Assembly (NCBI GenBank): GCA_030151745.1 | Contig: JASLDA010000272.1 | Location: 1 to 7,995 of the forward strand | Source of the DNA: Chitinophagaceae bacterium | GTDB lineage: Bacteria; Bacteroidota; Bacteroidia; Chitinophagales; Chitinophagaceae | Length of the DNA: 7,995 nt | Direction: 5' to 3' | Shown here: one piece after another, positions 1-5,608 of the stretch | Layout of the letters: each line of letters begins with the position of its first letter | Numbering within the stretch: position 1 is the first letter of the stretch | Translations under genes and position numbers: made by a program | Notes under the pieces: model-generated | Database searches by the model: none | What the model was told of the DNA's origin: nothing | What the model saw: only the letters and a program-made list of their open reading frames with translations

Positions 1-234
1 CTCCTCCTCGTTGAATATATTCGGGGACGCCCGGTATATAGTCTGCAATACGGCGGGATCGACATGAGAATTGAACAGCAGGTTCGCCTTTATCGTAGCC
101 TGTTCCTTGAGATCCCGGTAGTAAATCGTCCGCCTGTCCGCCGCGGAGGACAAGTAAAGCGCCAAGGCGAAGCAGAGCAGCAGGCAGGCGACCAGCGCTG
201 TAAACAAAAGCGTCAACCGCGTACGAATCTGCAT
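1..234 (-). CDS. Sensor histidine kinase, N-terminal fragment (runs off left edge)
   Basis: The first 78 codons of a gene that continues beyond base 1; the reading frame stays open to the window edge. The protein begins MQIRTRLTLLFTALV, a short basic start followed by one hydrophobic helix at about residues 7-28. After it comes a periplasmic-looking stretch with SSAADRRTIYYRDLKEQA and NLLFNSHVDPAVLQ. This arrangement is typical of Bacteroidota two-component kinases, in which a short sensor loop would be followed by a second membrane helix, HAMP, HisKA and HATPase domains; none of those lie inside the window. The start lies 4 bases after the stop of the OmpR-type regulator, so the two are almost certainly one operon and a cognate pair. 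No Shine-Dalgarno sequence is seen and translational coupling is likely. The kinase call rests on the N-terminal pattern and on position, because the catalytic part is not visible. Confidence 0.78.
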   Translation of the reverse strand, partial: MQIRTRLTLLFTALVACLLLCFALALYLSSAADRRTIYYRDLKEQATIKANLLFNSHVDPAVLQTIYRASPNIFNEEE

Positions 235-238
235 AGTA

Positions 239-922
239 TCACTCCGCTTTCAGGATAAAGCCCAGCCCGGGCCTGGTATGGATCAGCTTCGGCGAAAACT
301 CCTTGTCCACTTTCTTTCTCAGGTACGCGACATATACGTCTATGAAGTTCGTTCCGGTGTCGAAATGCGTATCCCAGACCTTCTCGGCGATTTCCTCGCG
401 GGACAATACGCGCCCCTGGTGCTCCAGCAGGTAGCTGAGCAGCTTGAATTCCTTGGGGGTCAGCTCGATCTCCCGGCCCCCTCTTTTCGCCGATTTCGTC
501 CGGAGATCCAGCTCCAGGTCCGCCGCCCGCAGAACGGGCTCGTTCCTGGCAGGCTGGCTTCGCTTTAGAAGAGCCCTTATGCGGGCGAGGAGCTCGCGCA
601 TCTCGAACGGCTTCACCAGGTAATCGTTTGCGCCGCTGTCGAAACCTTCGACCTTCTCATCCGTGGTACCCAGGGCTGTCAGCATTATGATCGGCATGTC
701 GGGAATAGCATGCCTGATCCGGCGGCAGAGCTCGATCCCATTGATACCGGGCAGGATGATATCGGTGATGATGAGCTGGTGACTGCCCTTCAAAGCCGCC
801 GTCAACCCCGCATCCCCGTCCCCCGCCAGCTCCACGAGGTAGCCGGCGTCGGACAGCGCGCGCTGCAGCGAATCCGCCACGCGCGGCTCGTCCTCGATCA
901 ACAGGATGCCGGTACGATTCAT
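239..922 (-). CDS. OmpR/PhoB-family response regulator transcription factor
   Basis: A 227-residue DNA-binding response regulator. Residues 5-120 form a receiver domain: acidic pocket E10-D11, phospho-acceptor D54 in IITDIILPG, switch residue T82 in IIMLTALG, and K104 in LVKPF. Residues about 130-225 are a winged-helix DNA-binding domain (Trans_reg_C type), with the usual IELTPKEFKLLSYLLEH, GRVLSREEIAEKVW and IDVYVAYLRKKVD segments, ending in GLGFIL, the position of the GxGYxL wing. Length and domain order are normal and no key residue is missing. Phosphorylation by the kinase encoded just downstream would be expected to control DNA binding. The stimulus and targets cannot be read from the sequence; the divergent ABC ATPase gene is a possible target by position only. 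The start is the first in-frame ATG and leaves a complete first beta strand (GILLIEDE). No ribosome binding site is seen upstream, as is common in Bacteroidota. Confidence 0.95.
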   Translation of the reverse strand: MNRTGILLIEDEPRVADSLQRALSDAGYLVELAGDGDAGLTAALKGSHQLIITDIILPGINGIELCRRIRHAIPDMPIIMLTALGTTDEKVEGFDSGANDYLVKPFEMRELLARIRALLKRSQPARNEPVLRAADLELDLRTKSAKRGGREIELTPKEFKLLSYLLEHQGRVLSREEIAEKVWDTHFDTGTNFIDVYVAYLRKKVDKEFSPKLIHTRPGLGFILKAE

Positions 923-968
923 TGCGTAGCGAAATTCGAGGCTTAAACGCTCCGCGCCAAATAAAGGC

Positions 969-999
969 TGCCGCCTTAGCGCTCAGCTTTATGGCGGCA
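969..999. promoter_or_regulatory. Inverted repeat in the divergent regulator/ABC gap (possible operator)
   Basis: TGCCGCC at 969-975 is the exact reverse complement of GGCGGCA at 993-999, separated by 17 bases that contain the palindrome AGCGCT (978-983). A second AGCGCT lies at 1012-1017. The repeat sits in the 234-base gap between the divergently transcribed response regulator (start 922) and ABC ATPase (start 1157), where a shared operator would be expected. There is no T-run next to it on either strand, so it does not look like a terminator. The symmetry is seen directly; a regulatory role is inferred. Seven-base arms can arise by chance in GC-rich DNA. Confidence 0.22.
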
Positions 1000-1121
1000 A
1001 GGCATTGCCCGAGCGCTTTTCCCTCCATGGCCAGGCTCAGGTTCACCCCAACCCTCGCTCATCATGAAAAGGGGTGCGGATTACGAGCGAAGCGAAGCAA
1101 TTTTAGCTCAACTTCGCAGCC

Positions 1122-1139
1122 ACACCCGGCTCCGGGTGT
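1122..1139 (+). promoter_or_regulatory. Perfect short hairpin just upstream of the ABC ATPase start
   Basis: ACACCCGG (1122-1129) and CCGGGTGT (1132-1139) are exact reverse complements around CT, which gives a very stable GC-rich stem with a tight loop. The element ends 17 bases before the chosen ATG at 1157. It could be an operator for a dimeric protein or an mRNA hairpin near the ribosome entry site. It is followed by CATTACC and not by a T-run, so it is not an intrinsic terminator for either direction. Function is inferred from position only. Confidence 0.3.
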
Positions 1140-1156
1140 CATTACCGAAAAAGCGT

Positions 1157-2152
1157 ATGGGTTTTCTCGAGGTTTCCGGCGTAAAAAGAGAAGAAAGCGG
1201 CATCCTGGCCGTAAACGGCATCAGCTTCCGGCAGGCGGAGGGGGAGCGGCTGGCGATAGTGGGCGAAACGGGCTCCGGCAAAAGCACGCTGCTGCGCATG
1301 GTCGCCGGGCTGCTGCAGCCCAACGAGGGGGAGATCCGCTTCCAGGACAAGCGGGTGAAGGGCCCGCTCCAGCAGCTGATCCCCGGGCATCCGAAAATCG
1401 CCTACCTCTCGCAGCACTATGAGCTGCGCAATCACTACCGCGTGGAGGAAGTGCTGCAGATGGTCAGCGAGGTGCCCCCCGCGGCGGCGGCGCATATCTA
1501 CAAGGTCTGCCGGATCGATCACCTGCTGAAGCGCCGCACCGACCAGCTCTCGGGCGGAGAGCGGCAGCGGATCGCCATTGCGAGGCTGCTGACGACGGCA
1601 CCATCGCTGCTCATCCTGGACGAGCCCTTCTCCAACCTGGACCTCCCGCACAAGACGGAATTGAAACAGGTCCTGATCGAAGCCGGCGGCGCGCTCGGCA
1701 TCAGCTTCCTGCTGGCCTCTCACGACCCCCACGACGTAATGGCCTGGGCCACCCGCATCATGGTCCTGCGCCACGGCCGGCTCGTAGCCGAAGGTAGCCC
1801 GACGCACATGTACAGCCACCCGGACAGCGGCTACGTGGCAGGCCTGTTCGGCAAGTTCAACCTCGTGATGTACGGCAGCCAGCCGGCTATGCTGCGCCCG
1901 GAAGATATCCTGATCAACCCCAAGCCTTCGCCCCCTGCTACGCTTACGGGTATCGTGACCGAGATCCGCTTCCAGGGCTTCTACCAGGAGGTAGAGGTCA
2001 ATATCGGCGGGCAGCGCCTCACGGCCTACGTGCTCCTGCAGCAGGAGCAGTTCCGGGTAGGCGAACAAGTCAAGGTCTCCATCCGTCATAAGCTGGACGT
2101 ATCGCCGGACTGGGCAAGGCTGTCCGACAACGACGACCGCGGCGGCGTATAA
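1157..2152 (+). CDS. ABC transporter ATP-binding protein with C-terminal TOBE-like domain
   Basis: A 331-residue nucleotide-binding subunit that would hydrolyse ATP on the cytoplasmic face of an import complex. All catalytic elements are present: Walker A GETGSGKST (36-44), Q-loop Q86 in AYLSQHYEL, signature LSGGERQR (131-138), Walker B LLILDEP (151-157, glutamate E156), D-loop SNLD, and H-loop H189 in ASHDPHD. A linker ending in LFGKFNL leads to a beta-rich region at about 243-315 (MLRPEDI, TGIVTEIRFQGFYQEVEV), which resembles the TOBE domain of PotA/CysA/FbpC-type importers. The start at 1157 (MGFLEVSG) was preferred over an in-frame ATG at 1064: the extra 31 residues look random, they include the 1122-1139 hairpin, and ABC ATPases normally start a few residues before the first beta strand. 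No permease or binding-protein gene is adjacent, so the substrate is unknown. The gene converges on the GT9 gene with 16 bases between the stops. Confidence 0.91.
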   Translation: MGFLEVSGVKREESGILAVNGISFRQAEGERLAIVGETGSGKSTLLRMVAGLLQPNEGEIRFQDKRVKGPLQQLIPGHPKIAYLSQHYELRNHYRVEEVLQMVSEVPPAAAAHIYKVCRIDHLLKRRTDQLSGGERQRIAIARLLTTAPSLLILDEPFSNLDLPHKTELKQVLIEAGGALGISFLLASHDPHDVMAWATRIMVLRHGRLVAEGSPTHMYSHPDSGYVAGLFGKFNLVMYGSQPAMLRPEDILINPKPSPPATLTGIVTEIRFQGFYQEVEVNIGGQRLTAYVLLQQEQFRVGEQVKVSIRHKLDVSPDWARLSDNDDRGGV

Positions 2153-2168
2153 TACCCGGCAGCGCGGT

Positions 2169-3206
2169 TCAGCCCGGGAGCCTCGCGTCCACCAGGCGCA
2201 GGGCGCGGTCGAACACCTGCTCGGGCGACAGCCGGGTCATACAGAAATTCTTCATCGCGCCTTGGTGCCGGCAATGGTCCTGCATACAACCCCCGCATTC
2301 CAGGTCGCCGGAACCGAAATAATCCGCGTGTATGCCCATCGGCTGCGCCCTGTCGCTGCTGGTAGCGCCGAAGAGCGCCAGAGTGGGAATGCCCGATACC
2401 CAGGCCATATGCATCAGCCCGGAATCGTCCGAAAGCACGAAGCGGGCCCGCTGCAGGATGCCGAAAGCCAGCTCGGGGCTGGTACGGCCCACGAGGTTGA
2501 TCAGGTGCGCGCCGAGCGCGGCCTGCAGGGTCGCCGCCACGCCCGCGATCCGGGGCAGCCCCAGCACCAGGAAGCAGGTGCCGGGGAAAACCTGCAGCCA
2601 GCGGCGGGCGAACTCGATATAGCAGGAAACAGGCCAGCGGCGGTTCTCGAAGGCCCCCGCGGGATTGAGCACCACCAGAAGCCGGTCCACTTTCCAGCCC
2701 GACTGCAGCAGCACTTGCTCTGCATCGGCAGCCTTGCGAACTACGAAATCGGTTGCTGCCGTGCAGCTTCCCAGCCCGATGGCCTCGATGGTATGGCGGT
2801 TGCGCTCCCCGGCAGGCAGGGACGAGAACCGGTCGAACGCGGCCCAGGCCCGGGGCCTTATGGCTTTGCAGAACAAGCGGCTGAGCCGGTCGTTCTGCAG
2901 ATCGAGCACCACCTCGTACCTGCGCAGCAGCAATGAAGGCAGCAGGAGGCCGCCGGAGACAAGCTGCCGCCGGTGGCTGCGGCCGCCGCCCAGCTTGTAC
3001 ACGCGGTTGAAGAGCGCGATGTTCGAGGGGATCCCGGCTGAGCCGGCGCTGGTCAGGAAATCCAGCTCAGTGCCTTCGGGAAGGGTGCGCCGCAAATGGA
3101 GCAGGTACGGCAGGCTGATGACTACATCGCCCATGGCCTGCAGGCGGATCGCCAGCAGGCGGCGCGGCGCCCTGCTCTCCTGCCAGGCTTTTGCAGCGAT
3201 CTCCAT
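2169..3206 (-). CDS. Glycosyltransferase family 9 protein (ADP-heptose:LPS heptosyltransferase-like)
   Basis: A 345-residue GT-B fold glycosyltransferase of the GT9 family (WaaC/WaaF type). These enzymes transfer a heptose or similar sugar from a nucleotide donor onto the growing lipopolysaccharide core at the inner face of the cytoplasmic membrane. Evidence: the N-terminal LLAIRLQAMGDVVISLPYL (17-35), whose D27 matches the family's catalytic aspartate in RxxxxGDxxxxxP; the central LVVLNPAGAFENRRWP (177-192); and the C-terminal donor-binding FVLSDDSGLMHMAW (256-269) followed by GIPTLALFGATSSDRAQPMG. The tail has C304, C307, C312 and C322, in the arrangement often seen near the C-terminus of this family. 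There is no signal peptide or membrane helix, as expected for a peripheral cytoplasmic enzyme. Length is normal. The acceptor sugar and donor cannot be told, so no symbol is given. It is probably a single-gene unit, with a terminator (3345-3371) upstream and a convergent neighbour downstream. Confidence 0.92.
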   Translation of the reverse strand: MEIAAKAWQESRAPRRLLAIRLQAMGDVVISLPYLLHLRRTLPEGTELDFLTSAGSAGIPSNIALFNRVYKLGGGRSHRRQLVSGGLLLPSLLLRRYEVVLDLQNDRLSRLFCKAIRPRAWAAFDRFSSLPAGERNRHTIEAIGLGSCTAATDFVVRKAADAEQVLLQSGWKVDRLLVVLNPAGAFENRRWPVSCYIEFARRWLQVFPGTCFLVLGLPRIAGVAATLQAALGAHLINLVGRTSPELAFGILQRARFVLSDDSGLMHMAWVSGIPTLALFGATSSDRAQPMGIHADYFGSGDLECGGCMQDHCRHQGAMKNFCMTRLSPEQVFDRALRLVDARLPG

Positions 3207-3251
3207 CGGGGACTATGTACGTTATGATTTGTATTCCCTGCCTGGCAAGGG

Positions 3252-3275
3252 CGTCTTATCGGAAGACGGTCGTCT
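3252..3275 (-). promoter_or_regulatory. Competing hairpins in the probable leader of the GT9 gene
   Basis: CGTCTT (3252-3257) pairs exactly with AAGACG (3263-3268) across a 5-base loop. The AGACG inside that second arm (3264-3268) also pairs exactly with CGTCT (3271-3275) across 2 bases. The two hairpins share one arm and exclude each other. They lie 46-69 bases upstream of the glycosyltransferase start on its transcribed strand. If transcription begins near the -7-like box at 3303-3310, they fall in the 5' leader. Mutually exclusive hairpins are a hallmark of attenuators, but these stems are short, no ligand-binding domain is recognisable and no leader peptide is evident. Regulatory function is a guess. 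Confidence 0.25.
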
Positions 3276-3302
3276 CATCCCCGGCGTGGGGTATGAAATA
3301 TA

Positions 3303-3310
3303 CAAATTTA
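3303..3310 (-). promoter_or_regulatory. Possible -7 promoter box for the GT9 gene
   Basis: On the minus strand this reads TAAATTTG, an exact match to the Bacteroidota -7 consensus TAnnTTTG. It lies in an AT-rich stretch just downstream of the terminator at 3345-3371 and about 97 bases upstream of the GT9 start codon, which is where a new promoter is expected. No TTG is found at the usual distance of about 20 bases further upstream, so the call is weak. Confidence 0.32.
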
Positions 3311-3344
3311 ACTGCTACATTTCCGATTCCTGGCTGCTTATCTC

Positions 3345-3371
3345 AAAAATCTGTCCCGGGATGCCGGGCAG
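3345..3371 (-). terminator. Intrinsic terminator after the fibronectin-like T9SS cargo gene
   Basis: Read on the minus strand, an 8-bp GC-rich stem (CTGCCCGG with CCGGG-A-CAG, one bulged A) closes the tetraloop CATC and is followed by GATTTTT. The stem arms are 3364-3371 and 3351-3359 and the T-run is 3345-3349. It begins 56 bases after the stop of the gene ending at 3427. Stem, small loop and T-run together fit a Rho-independent terminator for leftward transcription, and it would insulate the GT9 gene from upstream read-through. Confidence 0.75.
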
Positions 3372-3426
3372 GGAGCCTTCCCCGGGGCGATAGCGGACCG
3401 GTACGGAAAAATCAGCCGGGCAGGAT

Positions 3427-4074
3427 TCAGCGCTTGACGATGCGCAGGGCAGGCCGGGCCTCGCCTTCGGCGCTGCGGACCTGCAGGAGGTAGACGCCGC
3501 CCGGGAGGCCTTCGAGATTCAGCGGCTCCGAAGTGCGGGTGGCCGTAAAGCTGCGCACGGCCTGGCCATTGGCGCCGAGCAGCACGGCCTGGTCGCCGTA
3601 GCTCAATCCCTGGATCTGTACCGAGCCCGAGGCCGGGTTCGGGGATGCGTCCAGCAGCGCTCCTGCCGGACCGTTTACGTTCAGGCCCAGCGGGGTCGAG
3701 AAGCGGGTGTCGCCGCTGGTCTTGATGATGCGCAGCCGTGCCTGCTCCTGGCCCGGGGCGGATTTATACCGGAAGCTGTACTTGCCGCTGCCCTTGGCCG
3801 GCACCCTGCCGACCGATTCGAATGTCCCGCCCTGGGCCGCATGCTCGACGATAAATTCACGGATACCGGTTTCAGAGACGGTTTCCCAGTTCAGGGTAAC
3901 CGAACGATCGACCACTCCGCCTGAGAAATTGACAACCCGGGTGCCCCTGGCCCCTCCTGCGGTATCGGGGGCAGGGCCGGGCGAAGCGCCCGCGGCGGGA
4001 GCCGCAGTATGCTGCGCGCTGCTCAAACCGGGAACACAAAGGAATGCAACTAAGATAACGGGAAGACGGAGCAT
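3427..4074 (-). CDS. Secreted protein with fibronectin-III-like domain and T9SS type A sorting domain
   Basis: A 215-residue exported protein. Residues 1-20 (MLRLPVILVAFLCVPGLSSA) are a signal peptide cut before Q21. A flexible Ala/Pro/Gly linker follows (22-46), then one beta-sandwich region at about 48-133 with VTLNWETVSETGIREFIVEH and a YSFRYKS turn, the pattern of the fibronectin-type-III-like modules that precede sorting tails in Bacteroidota. Residues 143-215 are a T9SS C-terminal sorting domain (Por_Secre_tail type): SPNPASGSVQIQ, a central strand around LLGANGQAV, GLPGGVYLLQV, and a basic end RIVKR. The protein should cross the outer membrane by T9SS and be anchored or released with tail removal. 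No enzymatic domain is present. The start at 4074 is preferred because a signal peptide follows at once, AGGA lies 9 bases upstream, and a strong promoter (4115-4146) places the transcript start just before it. Its ligand or role is unknown. Confidence 0.87.
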   Translation of the reverse strand: MLRLPVILVAFLCVPGLSSAQHTAAPAAGASPGPAPDTAGGARGTRVVNFSGGVVDRSVTLNWETVSETGIREFIVEHAAQGGTFESVGRVPAKGSGKYSFRYKSAPGQEQARLRIIKTSGDTRFSTPLGLNVNGPAGALLDASPNPASGSVQIQGLSYGDQAVLLGANGQAVRSFTATRTSEPLNLEGLPGGVYLLQVRSAEGEARPALRIVKR

Positions 4075-4114
4075 GAATGAAATTCCTGCAGCGGCAGATC
4101 CGCCGAAGAACATG

Positions 4115-4146
4115 CAAAGGTAATGCAAAGCGCAGGCCGGCGGCAA
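4115..4146 (-). promoter_or_regulatory. Bacteroidota-type promoter for the gene starting at 4074
   Basis: On the minus strand, TTG (4146-4144) is followed after 21 bases by TACCTTTG (4122-4115), which matches the Bacteroidota -33/-7 pattern TTG...TAnnTTTG at the right spacing. Transcription would start near 4111-4108 and leave a leader of roughly 35 bases before the ATG at 4074. The -33 element lies just outside the stop codon of the upstream gene. Transcription from here would begin too late for the in-frame ATG at 4113, which supports the 4074 start. Confidence 0.57.
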
Positions 4147-4147
4147 T

Positions 4148-4651
4148 TCAGGCCAGGATAAGCGCCTCGGCGTCGAGCAGGCGCTGGCCGGCACCCGCCA
4201 GCAGCTCGGCGAGCAGCTCGCAATCCTGGCGCAGCTCGAAGGCGGCATGATTGAAAGGAGGCCATAGCGAAGGGCTCCGCCGTGAGAGCTCGATCTTTTC
4301 GGATATGCGCTCCGCATTGGCCATCAGGCCGAGACAATTGAGCCGGAACCGGACGTCCCGGCTGACCAGCTGCAGTATATTGCAATAGCGGTGAAAGCAC
4401 TGCTCCAGCGTAGCGACCTGCCAGACGGCAAATGCAGGAATATGCCGGCCGATCTCCTGCAGTTCCTCGATCCAGCCTGCCAGGGAGGCCCCGGATGATG
4501 CCGGTGCAGAAACACCTGCCCGGCTCCGCTGATCGGGAAGGGAAGCACCGCTGCCCCCCGGCCGGTCGGCACAGGTCCGGGCTCCCCGGAATGCGAATGT
4601 CGGATCCGTCGCCGCGATCCGCTCCTCGTCCATTGCAAAAGAATTAAACAT
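4148..4651 (-). CDS. Unrecognised 167-residue helical protein with five cysteines
   Basis: I do not recognise this protein. Its N-terminal third (to about residue 55) is rich in Gly, Ser, Ala, Pro and Arg and is probably disordered. Residues 56-165 look strongly helical, with amphipathic stretches such as GWIEELQEIGRHIPAFAVW, ATLEQCFHRYCNILQLV and LRQDCELLAELLAGAG. Cysteines lie at 27, 85, 90, 106 and 144; C85 and C90 are one helical turn apart (CFHRYC). No signal peptide or membrane helix is seen, so a cytoplasmic location is likely. Codons in the second half strongly favour G or C in the third position (CTG, GAG, GCC, CTC), like the confirmed genes nearby, which supports real coding. The start is uncertain: ATG at 4651 or at 4633 (MDEERIAA). 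The region around both is AT-rich. It stands alone between a terminator upstream and the next gene's promoter downstream. Function is not inferred. Confidence 0.62.
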   Translation of the reverse strand: MFNSFAMDEERIAATDPTFAFRGARTCADRPGGSGASLPDQRSRAGVSAPASSGASLAGWIEELQEIGRHIPAFAVWQVATLEQCFHRYCNILQLVSRDVRFRLNCLGLMANAERISEKIELSRRSPSLWPPFNHAAFELRQDCELLAELLAGAGQRLLDAEALILA

Positions 4652-4784
4652 CAGGCTATCAGCTCATTAGCAACAAAGAAAGGCCTGAAATATGACGGGA
4701 ATGTTTCGGCCGGGGTGCGTGAAGCTGTAATTAACAGGCAGGTAACCTATCCGGCGACGGCGGGCAGGCGTGCCGGAACCTTCC

Positions 4785-4826
4785 AAAACGAACCCGCCCG
4801 GCAGCCTGATAAGGCCGCCGGGCGGG
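4785..4826 (-). terminator. Strong intrinsic terminator after the Ig-like T9SS cargo gene
   Basis: The two 10-base arms, 4793-4802 and 4817-4826, are exact reverse complements (CCCGCCCGGC with GCCGGGCGGG). They extend inward past one A-C mismatch by a further 3 pairs (GCC/GGC) to a 6-base loop. On the minus strand the stem is followed by TTCGTTTT (4792-4785). It starts 22 bases after the stop codon of the gene ending at 4849. This is a textbook Rho-independent terminator for leftward transcription. Confidence 0.88.
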
Positions 4827-4848
4827 AGCGACGGAAGGCGAAAACTCC

Positions 4849-5571
4849 TCAGTGCGTGATCTGGAGCCTGCCGGACTGGAGCAGGCTACCCCCCGCACCG
4901 GACACGCGGTAGAAGTACATGCCGGCGGGCAGGTCCGAAGTTTCCAACTGCCCGGGCTCCGCCTTAAGCTGCAGGCTGCGCTGCTCGCGGCCGCTGAGAT
5001 CGTAAAGCTGGAATATGCCCTCGAATCCCGCCGCGCACTGGATTTGCAAGCGGTCGTTCGCAGGGTTCGGATACAGCAGCAGGACCAGCTCCCGGCCCTG
5101 GCCGGCCACGGAGGTTGCCGAAGGCATGCGCAGCTTCATCGTCTGGCAGTTTTTGCTGGTTCCGGAATTCGTGTTGTGCAGGATCGCGATATTGACGCAA
5201 AGGTTGCCGTTGTCGCTGTTTGCAGTGATGCCGCTGTACGCGAAGTTGCTGATGGTAAACGACTGGGAAGCCCCCATCGGCATGGGCGTCATCAGGATGG
5301 TCCCGCCCGTATAAGCCGGCTTGCCGTCGACGCTCACATCCACCATGACGGTATCGCCCATGGGGATCGTCATCATCCCGGTGTTGGTGATCTTGAACTG
5401 CAGCGTGTATTTCTGGTCCTTCACGATCGTCGATCCGGCCGCAGGCGAAAGCATGGTGACATTATAGCTTTTTTGCGCATAGGAAGCGATGGTCAGGGCC
5501 AGGAATACCGTTGCCAGTAAGGCAAAGATGCCGATGGATTTACGGCTTGGTTGCAGGGAAAGTTGTTTCAT
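4849..5571 (-). CDS. Secreted protein with Ig-like region and T9SS type A sorting domain
   Basis: A 240-residue exported protein. Residues 1-32 form a long signal peptide: basic start with K2, R10 and K11, hydrophobic core IGIFALLATVFLALTIA, and a likely cut after SYA. Residues 34-150 are beta-rich and Ig-like, with LSPAAGSTIVKDQKYTLQF then ITNTG and IPMGDTVMVDVSVDG, the strand pattern of CARDB-like or adhesin-type modules. C125 and C142 could form a disulphide. Residues 167-240 are a T9SS C-terminal sorting domain (YPNPANDRLQIQ, FQLYDLSGRE, LPAGMYFYRV, LQITH). It is predicted to be a cell-surface or secreted cargo of T9SS with no catalytic domain. The start at 5571 is chosen because the signal peptide begins there; the 68 in-frame codons upstream encode basic, proline-rich sequence with no export signal. 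The gene is divergent from the LytS-type kinase (218-base gap) and ends in a strong terminator. Confidence 0.88.
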   Translation of the reverse strand: MKQLSLQPSRKSIGIFALLATVFLALTIASYAQKSYNVTMLSPAAGSTIVKDQKYTLQFKITNTGMMTIPMGDTVMVDVSVDGKPAYTGGTILMTPMPMGASQSFTISNFAYSGITANSDNGNLCVNIAILHNTNSGTSKNCQTMKLRMPSATSVAGQGRELVLLLYPNPANDRLQIQCAAGFEGIFQLYDLSGREQRSLQLKAEPGQLETSDLPAGMYFYRVSGAGGSLLQSGRLQITH

Positions 5572-5599
5572 AAAAAGGTGGTTTTGTTTGGTGAAGCAT
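5540..5599 (-). other. Possible short upstream ORF overlapping the start of the T9SS cargo gene
   Basis: An ATG at 5599 opens a 19-codon frame (MLHQTKPPFYETTFPATKP) that ends at 5540, inside and out of frame with the cargo gene that begins at 5571. A GGAGG (5615-5611, minus strand) lies 11 bases before this ATG, whereas the cargo gene's own ATG has no purine-rich site. It could be a leader peptide whose translation delivers ribosomes to the overlapping start, or simple coincidence. No homology is recognised. Confidence 0.2.
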
Positions 5600-5608
5600 A
5601 AAGGTGGT
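5569..5608. repeat. Two short direct repeats at the start of the T9SS cargo gene
   Basis: CATAAAAAGGTGGT (5569-5582) and CATAAAGGTGGT (5597-5608) differ only by two extra A residues. On the coding (minus) strand they read ACCACCTTT followed by ATG, so each copy carries a start codon: the real one at 5571 and that of the short out-of-frame ORF at 5599. They may be a duplicated translation-start region or a tandem protein-binding site. The repeat is seen directly; the role is not known. Confidence 0.4.

Noticed and set aside
1064..1156. N-terminal extension of the ABC ATPase from an upstream in-frame ATG
   Set aside because: The 31 extra residues look random, overlap the 1122-1139 hairpin, and precede the normal start of the ATPase fold; the frame is open by GC content.
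1142..2089. Long antisense ORF under the ABC ATPase
   Set aside because: It is a shadow of high third-position GC in the real gene; no domain or sensible composition is seen.
2136..2168. ACCGCG/CGCGGT inverted repeat at the convergent ABC/GT9 boundary, considered as a terminator
   Set aside because: The stem is 6 bp with a loop of about 21 bases and no T-run on either strand.
4075..4317. Upstream in-frame extension of the fibronectin-like T9SS cargo gene
   Set aside because: It would place the signal peptide about 80 residues in and overlap the 4148-4651 gene; the promoter and the AGGA site support the start at 4074.
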